Assembly (NCBI GenBank): GCA_900545135.1
Contig: UQXL01000040.1
Span: forward strand, 1-12,223
Length of the DNA: 12,223 nt
Direction of reading: 5' to 3'
Origin: an uncultured Eubacteriales bacterium
Lineage (GTDB): Bacteria; Bacillota; Clostridia; Peptostreptococcales; Anaerovoracaceae
Part shown: in pieces, positions 1-6,061 of the stretch
Numbering within the stretch: the first letter of the stretch is position 1
How the letters are laid out: each line of letters starts with the position of its first letter
The notes under the pieces: model-generated
Database searches by the model: none
What the model saw: only the letters and a program-made list of their open reading frames with translations
What the model was told of the DNA's origin: nothing
Made by a program: the position numbers and the translations under genes

Positions 1-702
1 ATCGCGCAGGATCGTCTTGATATCTATGACTGTTGGGACGCCGATCGCAAGCACAGGGACTCCAATGTTCTCTTCATTGATGCCGGCTCGGTGGTTGCCC
101 ATGCCGCTTCCCGGCTGGATCCCCGTGTCCGTCAGCTGGATCGTCGTGCTGACTCTGTCGATATCCCGCGCTGCCAGAGAATCGATGACGATGACTACAT
201 CCGGCTTTACGATCTCCGCCGCTTTTTTGATCACTTCTGCCGTCTCCATACCAGTGGAACCCGTAACTCCGGGGATGATGCAGCTGACATTGGACATTTC
301 CTCGTCGCCGTCCGCATCGAAGATCACGAAGAGATGTCGTGTCACCCGCACTTTTGCAGCCGTCTCAGGCCCCAGACGATCCGGTGTCACCAGGCTGTTT
401 CCAAGTCCTGCCACAAGGACTTTCAATGTATAATCCACACGCAGGAGCTGTCCCAGTTCTCCCGCCACTGCCTTTGCGGTTTTTTCTTTGATACCGTCCT
501 CTTCTTCCAGAACACCATCTGCTTCCAGAGTAATATAGCTTCCGACCGGCTTTCCCATTTTCTTTGCGGCTTCCTGCGAAATGATCTTGATCCTGGTAAC
601 GCGGATCCCTCCGTTGTATTCGATTTTTTCCAGCTGGATCCCGGCACTTTCATCCAGAATTTCCTGACACTCGATGGCCAGATCCGTCCGATACTGATTC
701 AT
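1..702 (-). CDS. gpr: GPR germination protease, 3' end outside window
   Basis: GPR is the protease (family A25) that starts degradation of the small acid-soluble spore proteins when a spore germinates; it is made as a zymogen in the forespore. The minus frame is open from ATG at 702 to the window edge, giving 234 residues. The family is usually about 300-370 residues, so the C-terminus is missing. The N-terminus (residues 4-9 YRTDLA) resembles the family's propeptide and autoprocessing region. GLGN at 99-102, VTPDRLGP at 105-112, PGVTGSTGMET near 144-154, and the block from IDSLAARD to GMGNHRAG (about 173-206) are characteristic of GPR. The ribosome binding site is mediocre (AAAGGATG about ten bases upstream). 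The gene diverges from rpsT, a common Clostridia arrangement. I saw no clear forespore (sigma-F/G) promoter in the 113-base gap. It encodes 26 isoleucines, only one as ATA. Confidence 0.95.
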   Translation of the reverse strand, partial: MNQYRTDLAIECQEILDESAGIQLEKIEYNGGIRVTRIKIISQEAAKKMGKPVGSYITLEADGVLEEEDGIKEKTAKAVAGELGQLLRVDYTLKVLVAGLGNSLVTPDRLGPETAAKVRVTRHLFVIFDADGDEEMSNVSCIIPGVTGSTGMETAEVIKKAAEIVKPDVVIVIDSLAARDIDRVSTTIQLTDTGIQPGSGMGNHRAGINEENIGVPVLAIGVPTVIDIKTILRD

Positions 703-815
703 TCCTGTCTCACATCCTTTCCTGCTCCTGATTTTTCCCTTGCCAAAAGCCTTTTATTCATTTATACTTAGTTTGTGGTTTTATGCTATAGAATAAAGAA
801 AGTGGGGTAATTTAA
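703..815. promoter_or_regulatory. gpr/rpsT divergent intergenic region
   Basis: This 113-base AT-rich gap must hold promoters for both divergent genes, but neither is clear. For rpsT, TATGCT (782-787) or TATAGA (787-792) could be a -10 element. The best -35 partner for TATGCT is TTCATT (757-762) with a long 19-base spacer, which is weak. For gpr no convincing sigma-F or sigma-G pair could be fitted. Confidence 0.35.
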
Positions 816-1082
816 ATGGCAAACATTAAATCCGCAAAAAAAAGAATCCGTGTAATCGACAAGAAGACAGCTAGAAACAGACGTGTTAAGGGTCACCTGA
901 AAGCAATCTTAAAGGCTTATGACGCTGCACTCGAAGCTGGTGATATGGAAACAGCTAAGGAAAAGCTGACTTTAGCAGAAAAGAAGCTGATGCAGGCTGC
1001 TGCTAAACATACGATCCACAAGAACGCTGCATCCAGAAAAGTCTCCAGATTAGCAAAGAGATTCAACAAAGCGAACGCTTAA
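816..1082 (+). CDS. rpsT: 30S ribosomal protein bS20
   Basis: This encodes small-subunit ribosomal protein bS20, a helical primary binder of 16S rRNA. The 88-residue length fits the family. The sequence opens MANIKSAKKRIRV and contains the conserved C-terminal stretch HTIHKNAASRKVSRL; it is rich in Lys, Arg and Ala throughout. ATG at 816 is preceded by AAAGTGGGG, a weak Shine-Dalgarno about ten bases upstream. The gene stands alone: it diverges from gpr and is closed by a strong intrinsic terminator about 50 bases after the stop. The 53 bases between stop and hairpin include a small GTGCAT/ATGCAC inverted repeat (about 1102-1120). All five isoleucine codons are ATC or ATT, as in gpr and unlike most of the window. 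Confidence 0.97.
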   Translation: MANIKSAKKRIRVIDKKTARNRRVKGHLKAILKAYDAALEAGDMETAKEKLTLAEKKLMQAAAKHTIHKNAASRKVSRLAKRFNKANA

Positions 1083-1134
1083 TTCTCACCCGTCCCCACC
1101 CGTGCATAAGTTAAATGCACAGCAACGAGCGATG

Positions 1135-1173
1135 AAAACCCATGGATGTGTCTCCCATGGGTTTTTCTTTTTG
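1135..1173 (+). terminator. Intrinsic terminator of rpsT
   Basis: An 11-base-pair stem (1135-1145, AAAACCCATGG, with 1155-1165, CCATGGGTTTT) encloses a 9-base loop and runs into a T-rich tract to about 1173. It fits a strong rho-independent terminator for rpsT. Confidence 0.92.
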
Positions 1174-1180
1174 CCGCCAT

Positions 1181-1285
1181 AAAAGAATCTATCAAACTGC
1201 CTCACAAAACCCTCTAAAAGCGCCTTTCAAAACCGCTCGCAAATCTTCCTCTGAAAACAGCTCGAAAAACCGCCGCAAATCTTCC
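1181..1285. repeat. Phased A-tract array upstream of pckG promoter
   Basis: Nine runs of three to five A lie at 1181, 1194, 1206, 1216, 1229, 1241, 1254, 1265 and 1277 (start positions), a mean spacing near 12 bases, and stop just before the -35 box of pckG. Part of the array is an imperfect direct repeat: 1231-1250 and 1268-1286 share GCAAATCTTCCT and flanking bases. Such spacing can give intrinsically curved DNA or an UP-like element, but it could also reflect a decayed coding sequence on the other strand. It lies in the 287-base gap between rpsT and pckG. Confidence 0.5.
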
Positions 1286-1335
1286 TTGCCACTGCGCCCT
1301 TCAGGTGTTAGAATATAGGCAGGCTTTGCAAGCTT
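1192..1335 (-). pseudogene. Possible gene remnant, no start codon
   Basis: On the minus strand, 47 codons are open between an upstream stop (1336-1338) and TGA at 1192-1194. There is no ATG or GTG and no ribosome binding site. The translation is protein-like: it includes GKEDLRRFFELF followed by SEEDLRAVLKGAF, an in-frame 12-residue internal repeat with amphipathic-helix character, and ends FRGFCEAV. It could be the tail of a lost gene, or chance. I recognise no family. It overlaps the A-tract array and the pckG promoter. Confidence 0.2.
1286..1314 (+). promoter_or_regulatory. Sigma-A promoter of pckG
   Basis: TTGCCA (1286-1291) and TAGAAT (1309-1314) are separated by 17 bases, each hexamer differing from consensus at only one or two positions. 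Transcription would begin near 1321, giving a leader of about 50 bases. The phased A-tracts lie directly upstream. Confidence 0.7.
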
Positions 1336-1369
1336 TTATAAAGTAAAATATCGATGGAGAGGAAGAGAA

Positions 1370-3139
1370 ATGATCGAGATTAAAAATGCAAAAGTCTTAA
1401 ATTGGGTAAAGGAATGTGCGGATCTGACCAATCCGAAGGAAATCCTATGGATCGACGGCTCAGAAGCACAGCTTGACAAGCTTCGCGAAGAAGCCTGCAG
1501 GACAGGAGAAATGATTCGCCTGAACGAAGAAAAACTGCCGGGCTGTTACTATTACAGAACCGACCCAAAAGACGTAGCAAGAGATGAAAAAAGAACAGTG
1601 ATTTGCACCGCCTATCAGAAAGACGCAGGCCCTACGAACAACTGGGTGCAGAAAGATGAAATGTACGAAAAAATGCGTCCTCTGTTCAGGGATTCCATGA
1701 AAGGCCGTACTATGTACGCCATTCCTTTTTCCATGGGAGTGCCCGGCACTGAGTTTTCAAAGATAGGCATCGAGCTTACAGATTCAATATATGTGGTGCT
1801 TTCAATGCACATAATGACCCATGTCGGCGACGCCGTGGCAAAGGAACTCAACGAGGGCGCCGATTTCGTAAAGTGTCTCCACTCAAAAGCACAGGTGGAC
1901 GCGGAAAACAAATATATAGCACAATTCCCTGAGGACAACACCATATGGAGCATCAACTCGGCTTACGGCGGCAACGTGCTGCTGGGCAAAAAATGCTTCG
2001 CGCTGAGAATCGGTTCCTGCCTCGGCAAAAAAGAGGGCTGGATGGCGGAGCACATGCTGATACTGTGCATCGAAAATCCTGAGGGTGAAAAGAAATACAT
2101 AAGCGCAGCGTTCCCAAGCGCATGCGGAAAGACAAACCTGGCCATGCTGATACCGCCTGAACACCTGAGAAAAAAGGGTTACAAGGTTTATACCGTGGGT
2201 GACGATATCGCCTGGCTGCGCATAGGGCAGGACGGAAGGCTTTACGCCGTAAATCCTGAAAACGGCTTTTTCGGAGTCGCTCCCGGCACCAGCAGCAAGA
2301 CCAATAAAAATGCTCTGCTTACCACCAGAAAAAACACGATTTTCACCAACGTATGCAGAAATCTCGACGACAATACCGTGTGGTGGGAGGGGCTGGACCA
2401 GCCTGCTCCTGTCAACGGCGAAGACTGGCGCGGACGTCCTTGGAATTCCCAGACTGCGGAAGAAAAAGGCGCTCACCCTAATTCAAGGTTCACAGCTCCG
2501 GCGGAGAACTGTCCTTCGATCGCTCCTGAATTTTTCACAGGCGAGGGAGTTCCTATCAGCGCGATAATTTTCGGCGGAAGACGCGCCAGCGCAGAGCCCC
2601 TCATCAGCCAATCCTTCAACTGGAACCACGGAGTTTTCATGGGTTCAAAGATGTCCTCCGAAACTACCGCGGCTACCACAGGAGCAGTGGGAGTAGTCCG
2701 CTATGACCCTATGGCCATGCTGCCGTTCTGCGGTTATCACATGGCAGATTACTTCCAGCACTGGATAGACATGGGCAGCAAGATGACCAACCCGCCTAAG
2801 ATATTCAACGTAAACTGGTTCAGAAAAGATGAAGACGGACACTTCATATGGCCCGGCTTCGGCGAAAACCTGCGCGCTCTGCTGTGGGCTCTGGATCGCT
2901 GCGAGGGAAAGGCTGAAGCTGTCGAAACACCTCTGGGATACGTGCCGGCTCCCGGTTCCCTCGACCTTGAGGGCTTAGAGATAACCGATTCTGAGCTGGA
3001 AAAAATCACTACTGTCGACAAGGAGACGTGGAAGAAAGAACTTTCCGGTTTAAAAGAATGGTATGCCAAATTTGACCATATGCCTGACGAATTAGTAGCA
3101 GCTTTAGCTAAACTGGAACTGGATCTGGATCTGGATTAA
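1370..3139 (+). CDS. pckG: Phosphoenolpyruvate carboxykinase (GTP)
   Basis: This cytosolic enzyme interconverts oxaloacetate + GTP and PEP + CO2 + GDP, linking the C4-acid pool to glycolysis or gluconeogenesis. Its 589 residues match the usual GTP-type length. Visible motifs include SAYGGN at 197-202, LLGKK at 204-208, EHM at 227-229, the P-loop FPSACGKTNLAML at 248-260 with the hyper-reactive Cys at 252, GDDIAW at 277-282, ENGFFGVAPGT at 297-307 and GGRRAS at 402-407. ATG at 1370 has GGAGAGG seven bases upstream. The gene has its own promoter and terminator. Oddities: the segment around 121-152 reads IELTDSIYVVLSMHIMTHVG where I remember better-known members having DSPYVV and MRIMTR; the C-terminus is a small hexamer repeat (LELDLDLD); isoleucine codon use changes between codons 118 and 132. 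Most Bacillota use the unrelated-length ATP-type pckA, so the GTP form is the less common choice. Confidence 0.96.
   Translation: MIEIKNAKVLNWVKECADLTNPKEILWIDGSEAQLDKLREEACRTGEMIRLNEEKLPGCYYYRTDPKDVARDEKRTVICTAYQKDAGPTNNWVQKDEMYEKMRPLFRDSMKGRTMYAIPFSMGVPGTEFSKIGIELTDSIYVVLSMHIMTHVGDAVAKELNEGADFVKCLHSKAQVDAENKYIAQFPEDNTIWSINSAYGGNVLLGKKCFALRIGSCLGKKEGWMAEHMLILCIENPEGEKKYISAAFPSACGKTNLAMLIPPEHLRKKGYKVYTVGDDIAWLRIGQDGRLYAVNPENGFFGVAPGTSSKTNKNALLTTRKNTIFTNVCRNLDDNTVWWEGLDQPAPVNGEDWRGRPWNSQTAEEKGAHPNSRFTAPAENCPSIAPEFFTGEGVPISAIIFGGRRASAEPLISQSFNWNHGVFMGSKMSSETTAATTGAVGVVRYDPMAMLPFCGYHMADYFQHWIDMGSKMTNPPKIFNVNWFRKDEDGHFIWPGFGENLRALLWALDRCEGKAEAVETPLGYVPAPGSLDLEGLEITDSELEKITTVDKETWKKELSGLKEWYAKFDHMPDELVAALAKLELDLDLD
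3113..3136 (+). repeat. Hexamer microrepeat at 3' end of pckG
   Basis: Four tandem hexamers, CTGGAA followed by three copies of CTGGAT, abut the TAA stop at 3137 and encode Leu-Glu then three Leu-Asp pairs. This probably arose by slippage and adds an acidic tail. Confidence 0.85.
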
Positions 3140-3149
3140 CTGAAACCGT

Positions 3150-3197
3150 AAAAGCGTTCGTTTCCGAGAATAATTTCTCAGAGATGAACGCTTTTTT
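3150..3197 (+). terminator. Intrinsic terminator of pckG
   Basis: AAAAGCGTTC (3150-3159) pairs with GAACGCTTTT (3186-3195). An inner stem GAGAA/TTCTC with a TAAT loop (3166-3179) sits inside, and a run of six T follows (3192-3197). The complementary strand also ends in four T, so it may weakly stop the convergent gene at 3268-4125. Confidence 0.9.
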
Positions 3198-3267
3198 ATA
3201 TGCAGAAATATATGCTGTGCCCCGCCGCAGGCAGCGTCAAAAAGCTTTTCTTATACAGCATCGGCGG

Positions 3268-4125
3268 TCATTCAACGTTTATCGCACTGCCCGAAAGAAT
3301 CCTCTCATCGCAGGCTTCAACTACTTCAAGGTTCCTTGCCATCACGTAAAAATATATGCTGACATCCTCCTCCGCAAAATATCTGGCATAGAGTCTCCCT
3401 TTCATCGGCACCGGTGCGAACTCATCGTCTGCGCTGACTTCGTAAGCCGGCTTGCCGTATTGAATATAATTGCGGTAATTTTCAACCGGCCTGTGAAGCG
3501 TTCCGCTGACAGTCATATCAGCGTCGACGCGTGTCCAGCCGTCGTATCCCGCATAGGAAAGATTATTCTTTACGTCCGTCGTCTGCCATTCAAATACGAT
3601 GTCGCTCCTATCCATTCCCAGATCCTCGAGGACTAACTTTTTCATATCGAATTCGGGAACGATGGCGGCCTCCCTCTCGTCGAATTCGAGAGACCCGCAA
3701 GCCTCACTGCCGTCAAGCTCTCCTCCCTCACTGAACCCCAGCTTTCCCTCAACCATATATGCTCCGTAAAATCCGTTGTAATACGGCGACTCATCGTCAT
3801 AAAGACGGCTGCATCCTTTCCACATATCAAAAGCAGGAAAGTTATACATTATCGTAAGTCTGGCACCTGATTTGCCTGTAAACTGCCGGAATTCAGAATC
3901 AGCGTTATACGTCATCACAAAGGGATACCAGTCGTCTTCCTCCGTCGCTCCGCCTCCCGGTATCTCAATGTCTATTCCCTTTTCCCTCATCAGGCTCTCT
4001 TTCTCGTTCATATAGCTGTAAACTTTCATGACTGCCAGACTGCGGACATACGGCGCCAGCGGCGACATCACAAATATCAAAACAGCAAGAAAGACAAGAC
4101 CGCAAACTATAAATTTCTTTTTCAT
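3268..4125 (-). CDS. Membrane-anchored protein of unknown function
   Basis: I do not recognise this 285-residue protein. Residues 1-4 are basic (MKKK) and about 5-23 are strongly hydrophobic, fitting an N-terminal signal anchor. Cys8 lies inside the hydrophobic stretch with no lipobox, so it is unlikely to be a lipoprotein. The rest appears extracytoplasmic and acidic: an EIPGGGATEEDDWYPF segment near 54-69, many aromatics, and alternating hydrophobic residues suggesting beta structure (GWTRVDADMTVSG, and SIYFYVMARNLEVVEA near the C-terminus). No catalytic motif is evident. ATG at 4125 is favoured because the signal-like sequence begins there, but the ribosome binding site (GGTAAGATGAT) is weak and I found no good promoter. 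The gene is monocistronic, converging with pckG and diverging from the LOG-family gene. Its many ATA codons match the genes to its right. Confidence 0.75.
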   Translation of the reverse strand: MKKKFIVCGLVFLAVLIFVMSPLAPYVRSLAVMKVYSYMNEKESLMREKGIDIEIPGGGATEEDDWYPFVMTYNADSEFRQFTGKSGARLTIMYNFPAFDMWKGCSRLYDDESPYYNGFYGAYMVEGKLGFSEGGELDGSEACGSLEFDEREAAIVPEFDMKKLVLEDLGMDRSDIVFEWQTTDVKNNLSYAGYDGWTRVDADMTVSGTLHRPVENYRNYIQYGKPAYEVSADDEFAPVPMKGRLYARYFAEEDVSIYFYVMARNLEVVEACDERILSGSAINVE

Positions 4126-4142
4126 GATATCATCTTACCACA

Positions 4143-4172
4143 TTGACATGATTTGCGCCATGCCGATATAAT
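4143..4172 (+). promoter_or_regulatory. Consensus sigma-A promoter of LOG-family gene
   Basis: Perfect consensus hexamers TTGACA (4143-4148) and TATAAT (4167-4172) are separated by 18 bases. Initiation would fall near 4179, leaving a leader of only about 14 bases that holds the GGAGG ribosome binding site (4182-4186) and little else. Confidence 0.85.
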
Positions 4173-4183
4173 GATATTATCGG
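4163..4183. promoter_or_regulatory. Dyad overlapping the -10 box, possible operator
   Basis: CCGATA (4163-4168) and TATCGG (4178-4183) form perfect inverted arms about a centre at 4173, with two further matching pairs inside the nine-base spacer. The dyad covers the -10 box and the predicted start point, where a repressor would block initiation. No regulator gene is adjacent, and the symmetry could partly be chance in AT-rich DNA. Confidence 0.35.
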
Positions 4184-4192
4184 AGGTAAAAC

Positions 4193-4738
4193 ATGAATAT
4201 ATGCGTTTACGGAGCAAGCAGCAAAGCAATAGATGAAAAATACATAGAAGCTGTAGAAAAATTAGGAGAAGAAATGGCTGCCCGCGGTCACGTGCTGGTC
4301 TTCGGCGGAGGTACCGCCGGTCTTATGGGCGCGGCTGTAAGAGGTCTGCAGAGGAAAGGCGGCAAAAGTCTGGGGGTTGCCCCGAAATTTTTTGATGAGC
4401 CGGGAATACTGCACCAAACATGCGATGAGTTTATTTTCACGGATACTATGCGCCAGCGCAAACAGATAATGGAAGACCGCTCTGACGCGTTCATCATGAC
4501 TCCGGGAGGCATAGGAACGTTTGAAGAGTTTTTTGAAATACTGACGCTGAAGCAGCTTGGCCGCCACAGCAAGCCTATAGCCGTGTTCAACGCTTACGGC
4601 TATTACGACCAGCTTGAAGCGATGATAAAAAAAGCCTTCAGCGAAGGCTTCATGCGAAAGGGCTCGGAGAACCTTTACAAGAGCTTTGACGACCCTTGCC
4701 ATCTCCTGAATTATTTGGAAAATCAAAGTAAAATATGA
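4193..4738 (+). CDS. LOG-family (TIGR00730) nucleoside 5'-monophosphate phosphoribohydrolase
   Basis: LOG-family proteins have a Rossmann fold and cleave the N-glycosidic bond of nucleoside 5'-monophosphates, releasing base and ribose 5-phosphate; plant members activate cytokinins. The bacterial substrate here cannot be told from sequence. The protein is 181 residues, the typical short form. It has GGGTAGLMGA at 38-47, the MRQRK catalytic arginine/lysine region at 86-90, and the signature PGGIGTFEE at 104-112 with its glutamates. ATG at 4193 has GGAGG six bases upstream and a consensus promoter just before it. The gene is monocistronic and ends in a hairpin shared with convergent tcdA. Ten of its twelve isoleucines are ATA. 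Function as a purine/pyrimidine nucleotide salvage or clean-up enzyme is inference. Confidence 0.9.
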   Translation: MNICVYGASSKAIDEKYIEAVEKLGEEMAARGHVLVFGGGTAGLMGAAVRGLQRKGGKSLGVAPKFFDEPGILHQTCDEFIFTDTMRQRKQIMEDRSDAFIMTPGGIGTFEEFFEILTLKQLGRHSKPIAVFNAYGYYDQLEAMIKKAFSEGFMRKGSENLYKSFDDPCHLLNYLENQSKI

Positions 4739-4766
4739 ATAAGCCCAATCGGCTTATTCTTTTATT
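4737..4766 (+). terminator. Bidirectional terminator between LOG gene and tcdA
   Basis: GAATAAGCC (4737-4745) pairs perfectly with GGCTTATTC (4751-4759) around a five-base loop, followed by TTTTATT rightward. Leftward the tract ATATTTTA is weaker. The LOG stop codon (4736-4738) and the tcdA stop codon (4754-4756) both fall in or at the edge of the stem, so the convergent genes share one structure with 15 bases between coding ends. Confidence 0.85.
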
Positions 4767-5437
4767 AAATCTTTTACCACCTCAGCGGCGATAAGGAGGC
4801 CCGCTGCAGCGGGGACAAAACTGATACTGGCCGGAGTTCTGCTGCCTGTGACTGCCGGCTCCTCTTCTGAATAGACGACCTTTACGCCGGATATGCCCCG
4901 CTTCCTCAGTTCTTTCCGTACTGTTTTTGCTAAAGGGCACACTTTTGTATCTTCTATATCGGCGGCCTTAAATGCCATAGGGTTCAGCTTATTACCCGTT
5001 CCCATAGATGAAATCACCGGGGTTTCTGCTTCTTTGCAGCGGCGGATTATATCTATCTTGGCCGTCACATTGTCCACCGCGTCTATGACGTAATCGTATT
5101 TCTTAAAGTCAAACTCATACGCGGATTCCGGAGTATAAAAAATCTTTTTCGCCTCGATTTTCAAATCCGGATTTATATCCTTAAGCCTTTCTCTCTCAAC
5201 GTCAACTTTCGCCCTGCCCACCGTGCTGTTCAAAGCTATCAGCTGCCTGTTGATATTGGTCTTATCTACCGTATCCTTATCGACTATATCTATTGCTCCT
5301 ATACCGGCTCTCGCAAGGGCTTCGCAGACATAGCTGCCCACGCCGCCCACGCCGAACACCAGGACTCTTGATCTCGATAATTTCAGACAGACCTCTTCGC
5401 CGATAAGGCCGGCTGTCCGCTGGAACTGCTCTTTCAT
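4754..5437 (-). CDS. tcdA: tRNA threonylcarbamoyladenosine dehydratase
   Basis: TcdA (CsdL/YgdL), an E1-like ThiF-fold enzyme, uses ATP to cyclise t6A at tRNA position 37 to cyclic t6A. The 227-residue protein shows the nucleotide-binding GVGGVG at 29-34, acidic D50 and D53-K-D55 region, TNINRQ at 60-65 and YDYVIDAVDN near 114-123. ISSMGTGNKLNP followed by CPLAKTVRKELRKRG and VVYSEE matches TcdA rather than MoeB or ThiF, and the zinc-binding CxxC pairs of MoeB/ThiF are absent. It is somewhat shorter than the E. coli protein. ATG at 5437 directly follows the recX TAG (TAGATG), with GGAG eight bases upstream inside recX, so translation is probably coupled. It is the last gene of the yerC operon and ends in the shared hairpin. 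Confidence 0.93.
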   Translation of the reverse strand: MKEQFQRTAGLIGEEVCLKLSRSRVLVFGVGGVGSYVCEALARAGIGAIDIVDKDTVDKTNINRQLIALNSTVGRAKVDVERERLKDINPDLKIEAKKIFYTPESAYEFDFKKYDYVIDAVDNVTAKIDIIRRCKEAETPVISSMGTGNKLNPMAFKAADIEDTKVCPLAKTVRKELRKRGISGVKVVYSEEEPAVTGSRTPASISFVPAAAGLLIAAEVVKDLIKE

Positions 5438-6061
5438 CTAAAAATCTCCATTCTGAGAGTTTTTCATTATGTAGCCTATGACGCTGTATATGGAACCTCC
5501 GTCGTATCCCATCGACGTCAGCCGCCTTGCCACTTTGGCGCAGAAAGCCTTATCCACGGATTTCCCCAGGCTTAGCTGTTCTTTCAGCATCTTCCGCCCC
5601 AGAGCCATGGCTCTTTCTTTCTCCGTAAGCGTCTCCTCCAATATATCCTGATAATCGGGGTTTTCCTCGGAAAGAAAGTTGTCCAGACTCTTTCTGATGA
5701 TGCTCCTGCTTATCTTTTTTCTCTCCAGCTCCTGCTCTATTCTCCTGCGTCCCCTGCCTTTGCGGCAGCCCTGGATATAGTAGTCGCGGCAGTATCTTTC
5801 GTCGTCGACATATCTGTATTCCCGGAGCATTTCTATGGCTTCTTCTATCTCAGTCTCGGGAAACTCCTTGCGTACAAGATAATCCTTCACCTGTCCTTCG
5901 GTCTTTGCGGCCATCGAGACATATCTCAAAGCCGCCGAGCGGCATTTTTCGGCGGAGCTGCGTTCAGAGCCGGCCGCGCATTCAGATGTATTGCGTTCAG
6001 AGCCGGCCGCGCGTTCAGATGTATTGCGTTCAGGGCCGGCCGCGCGTTCATCAACAGTCAT
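5438..6061 (-). CDS. recX: RecX family regulator with repetitive N-terminal extension
   Basis: RecX binds RecA and modulates its filaments during recombination and SOS. Residues from about 37 to 200 look like RecX: ALRYVSMAAKTEGQVKDYL at 44-62, YRYVDDERYCRDY at 82-94, GRGRRRIEQELERK at 102-115, and a C-terminal helical repeat ending RRLTSMGYDGGSIYSVI. Residues 5-35 are a tandem 11-residue repeat (see 5960-6050) that is not part of the family fold. Start at 6061 is supported by AGGAG six bases upstream, so the extension is translated as drawn. The start overlaps the end of the upstream metallo-hydrolase gene by 11 bases and the stop abuts tcdA. recA is not in the window. The core is about 170 residues, close to other short RecX proteins; the extension accounts for the extra length. 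Confidence 0.88.
   Translation of the reverse strand: MTVDERAAGPERNTSERAAGSERNTSECAAGSERSSAEKCRSAALRYVSMAAKTEGQVKDYLVRKEFPETEIEEAIEMLREYRYVDDERYCRDYYIQGCRKGRGRRRIEQELERKKISRSIIRKSLDNFLSEENPDYQDILEETLTEKERAMALGRKMLKEQLSLGKSVDKAFCAKVARRLTSMGYDGGSIYSVIGYIMKNSQNGDF
5960..6050. repeat. 33-bp tandem repeat inside recX
   Basis: Two full 33-base units (5960-5992 and 5993-6025) differ at about one position and are followed by a 25-base partial third unit (6026-6050). Each holds the GC-rich core GCCGGCCGCGC. In recX frame the unit encodes (S)ERAAGSERNT, copies reading ERAAGPERNTS, ERAAGSERNTS and ECAAGSERSS. Near-identity of the units points to recent in-frame expansion, and the unit is noticeably more GC-rich than its surroundings. 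Confidence 0.95.

Noticed and set aside
91..771. 226-codon plus-strand open frame
   Set aside because: It lies opposite gpr, whose translation matches GPR motifs throughout; the plus-strand product has no recognisable domain or ribosome binding site.
1099..1121. GTGCAT/ATGCAC inverted repeat after rpsT as a second terminator
   Set aside because: The stem is only six base pairs and no T-tract follows it; the hairpin at 1135-1173 is the real terminator.
1883..2476. 197-codon minus-strand open frame within pckG
   Set aside because: It is antisense to the most conserved catalytic part of PEP carboxykinase and has no plausible start signal or family.
4262..4726. 154-codon minus-strand open frame opposite the LOG gene
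   Set aside because: It is antisense to the PGGxGT motif region, has no ribosome binding site, and overlaps a confidently identified gene entirely.
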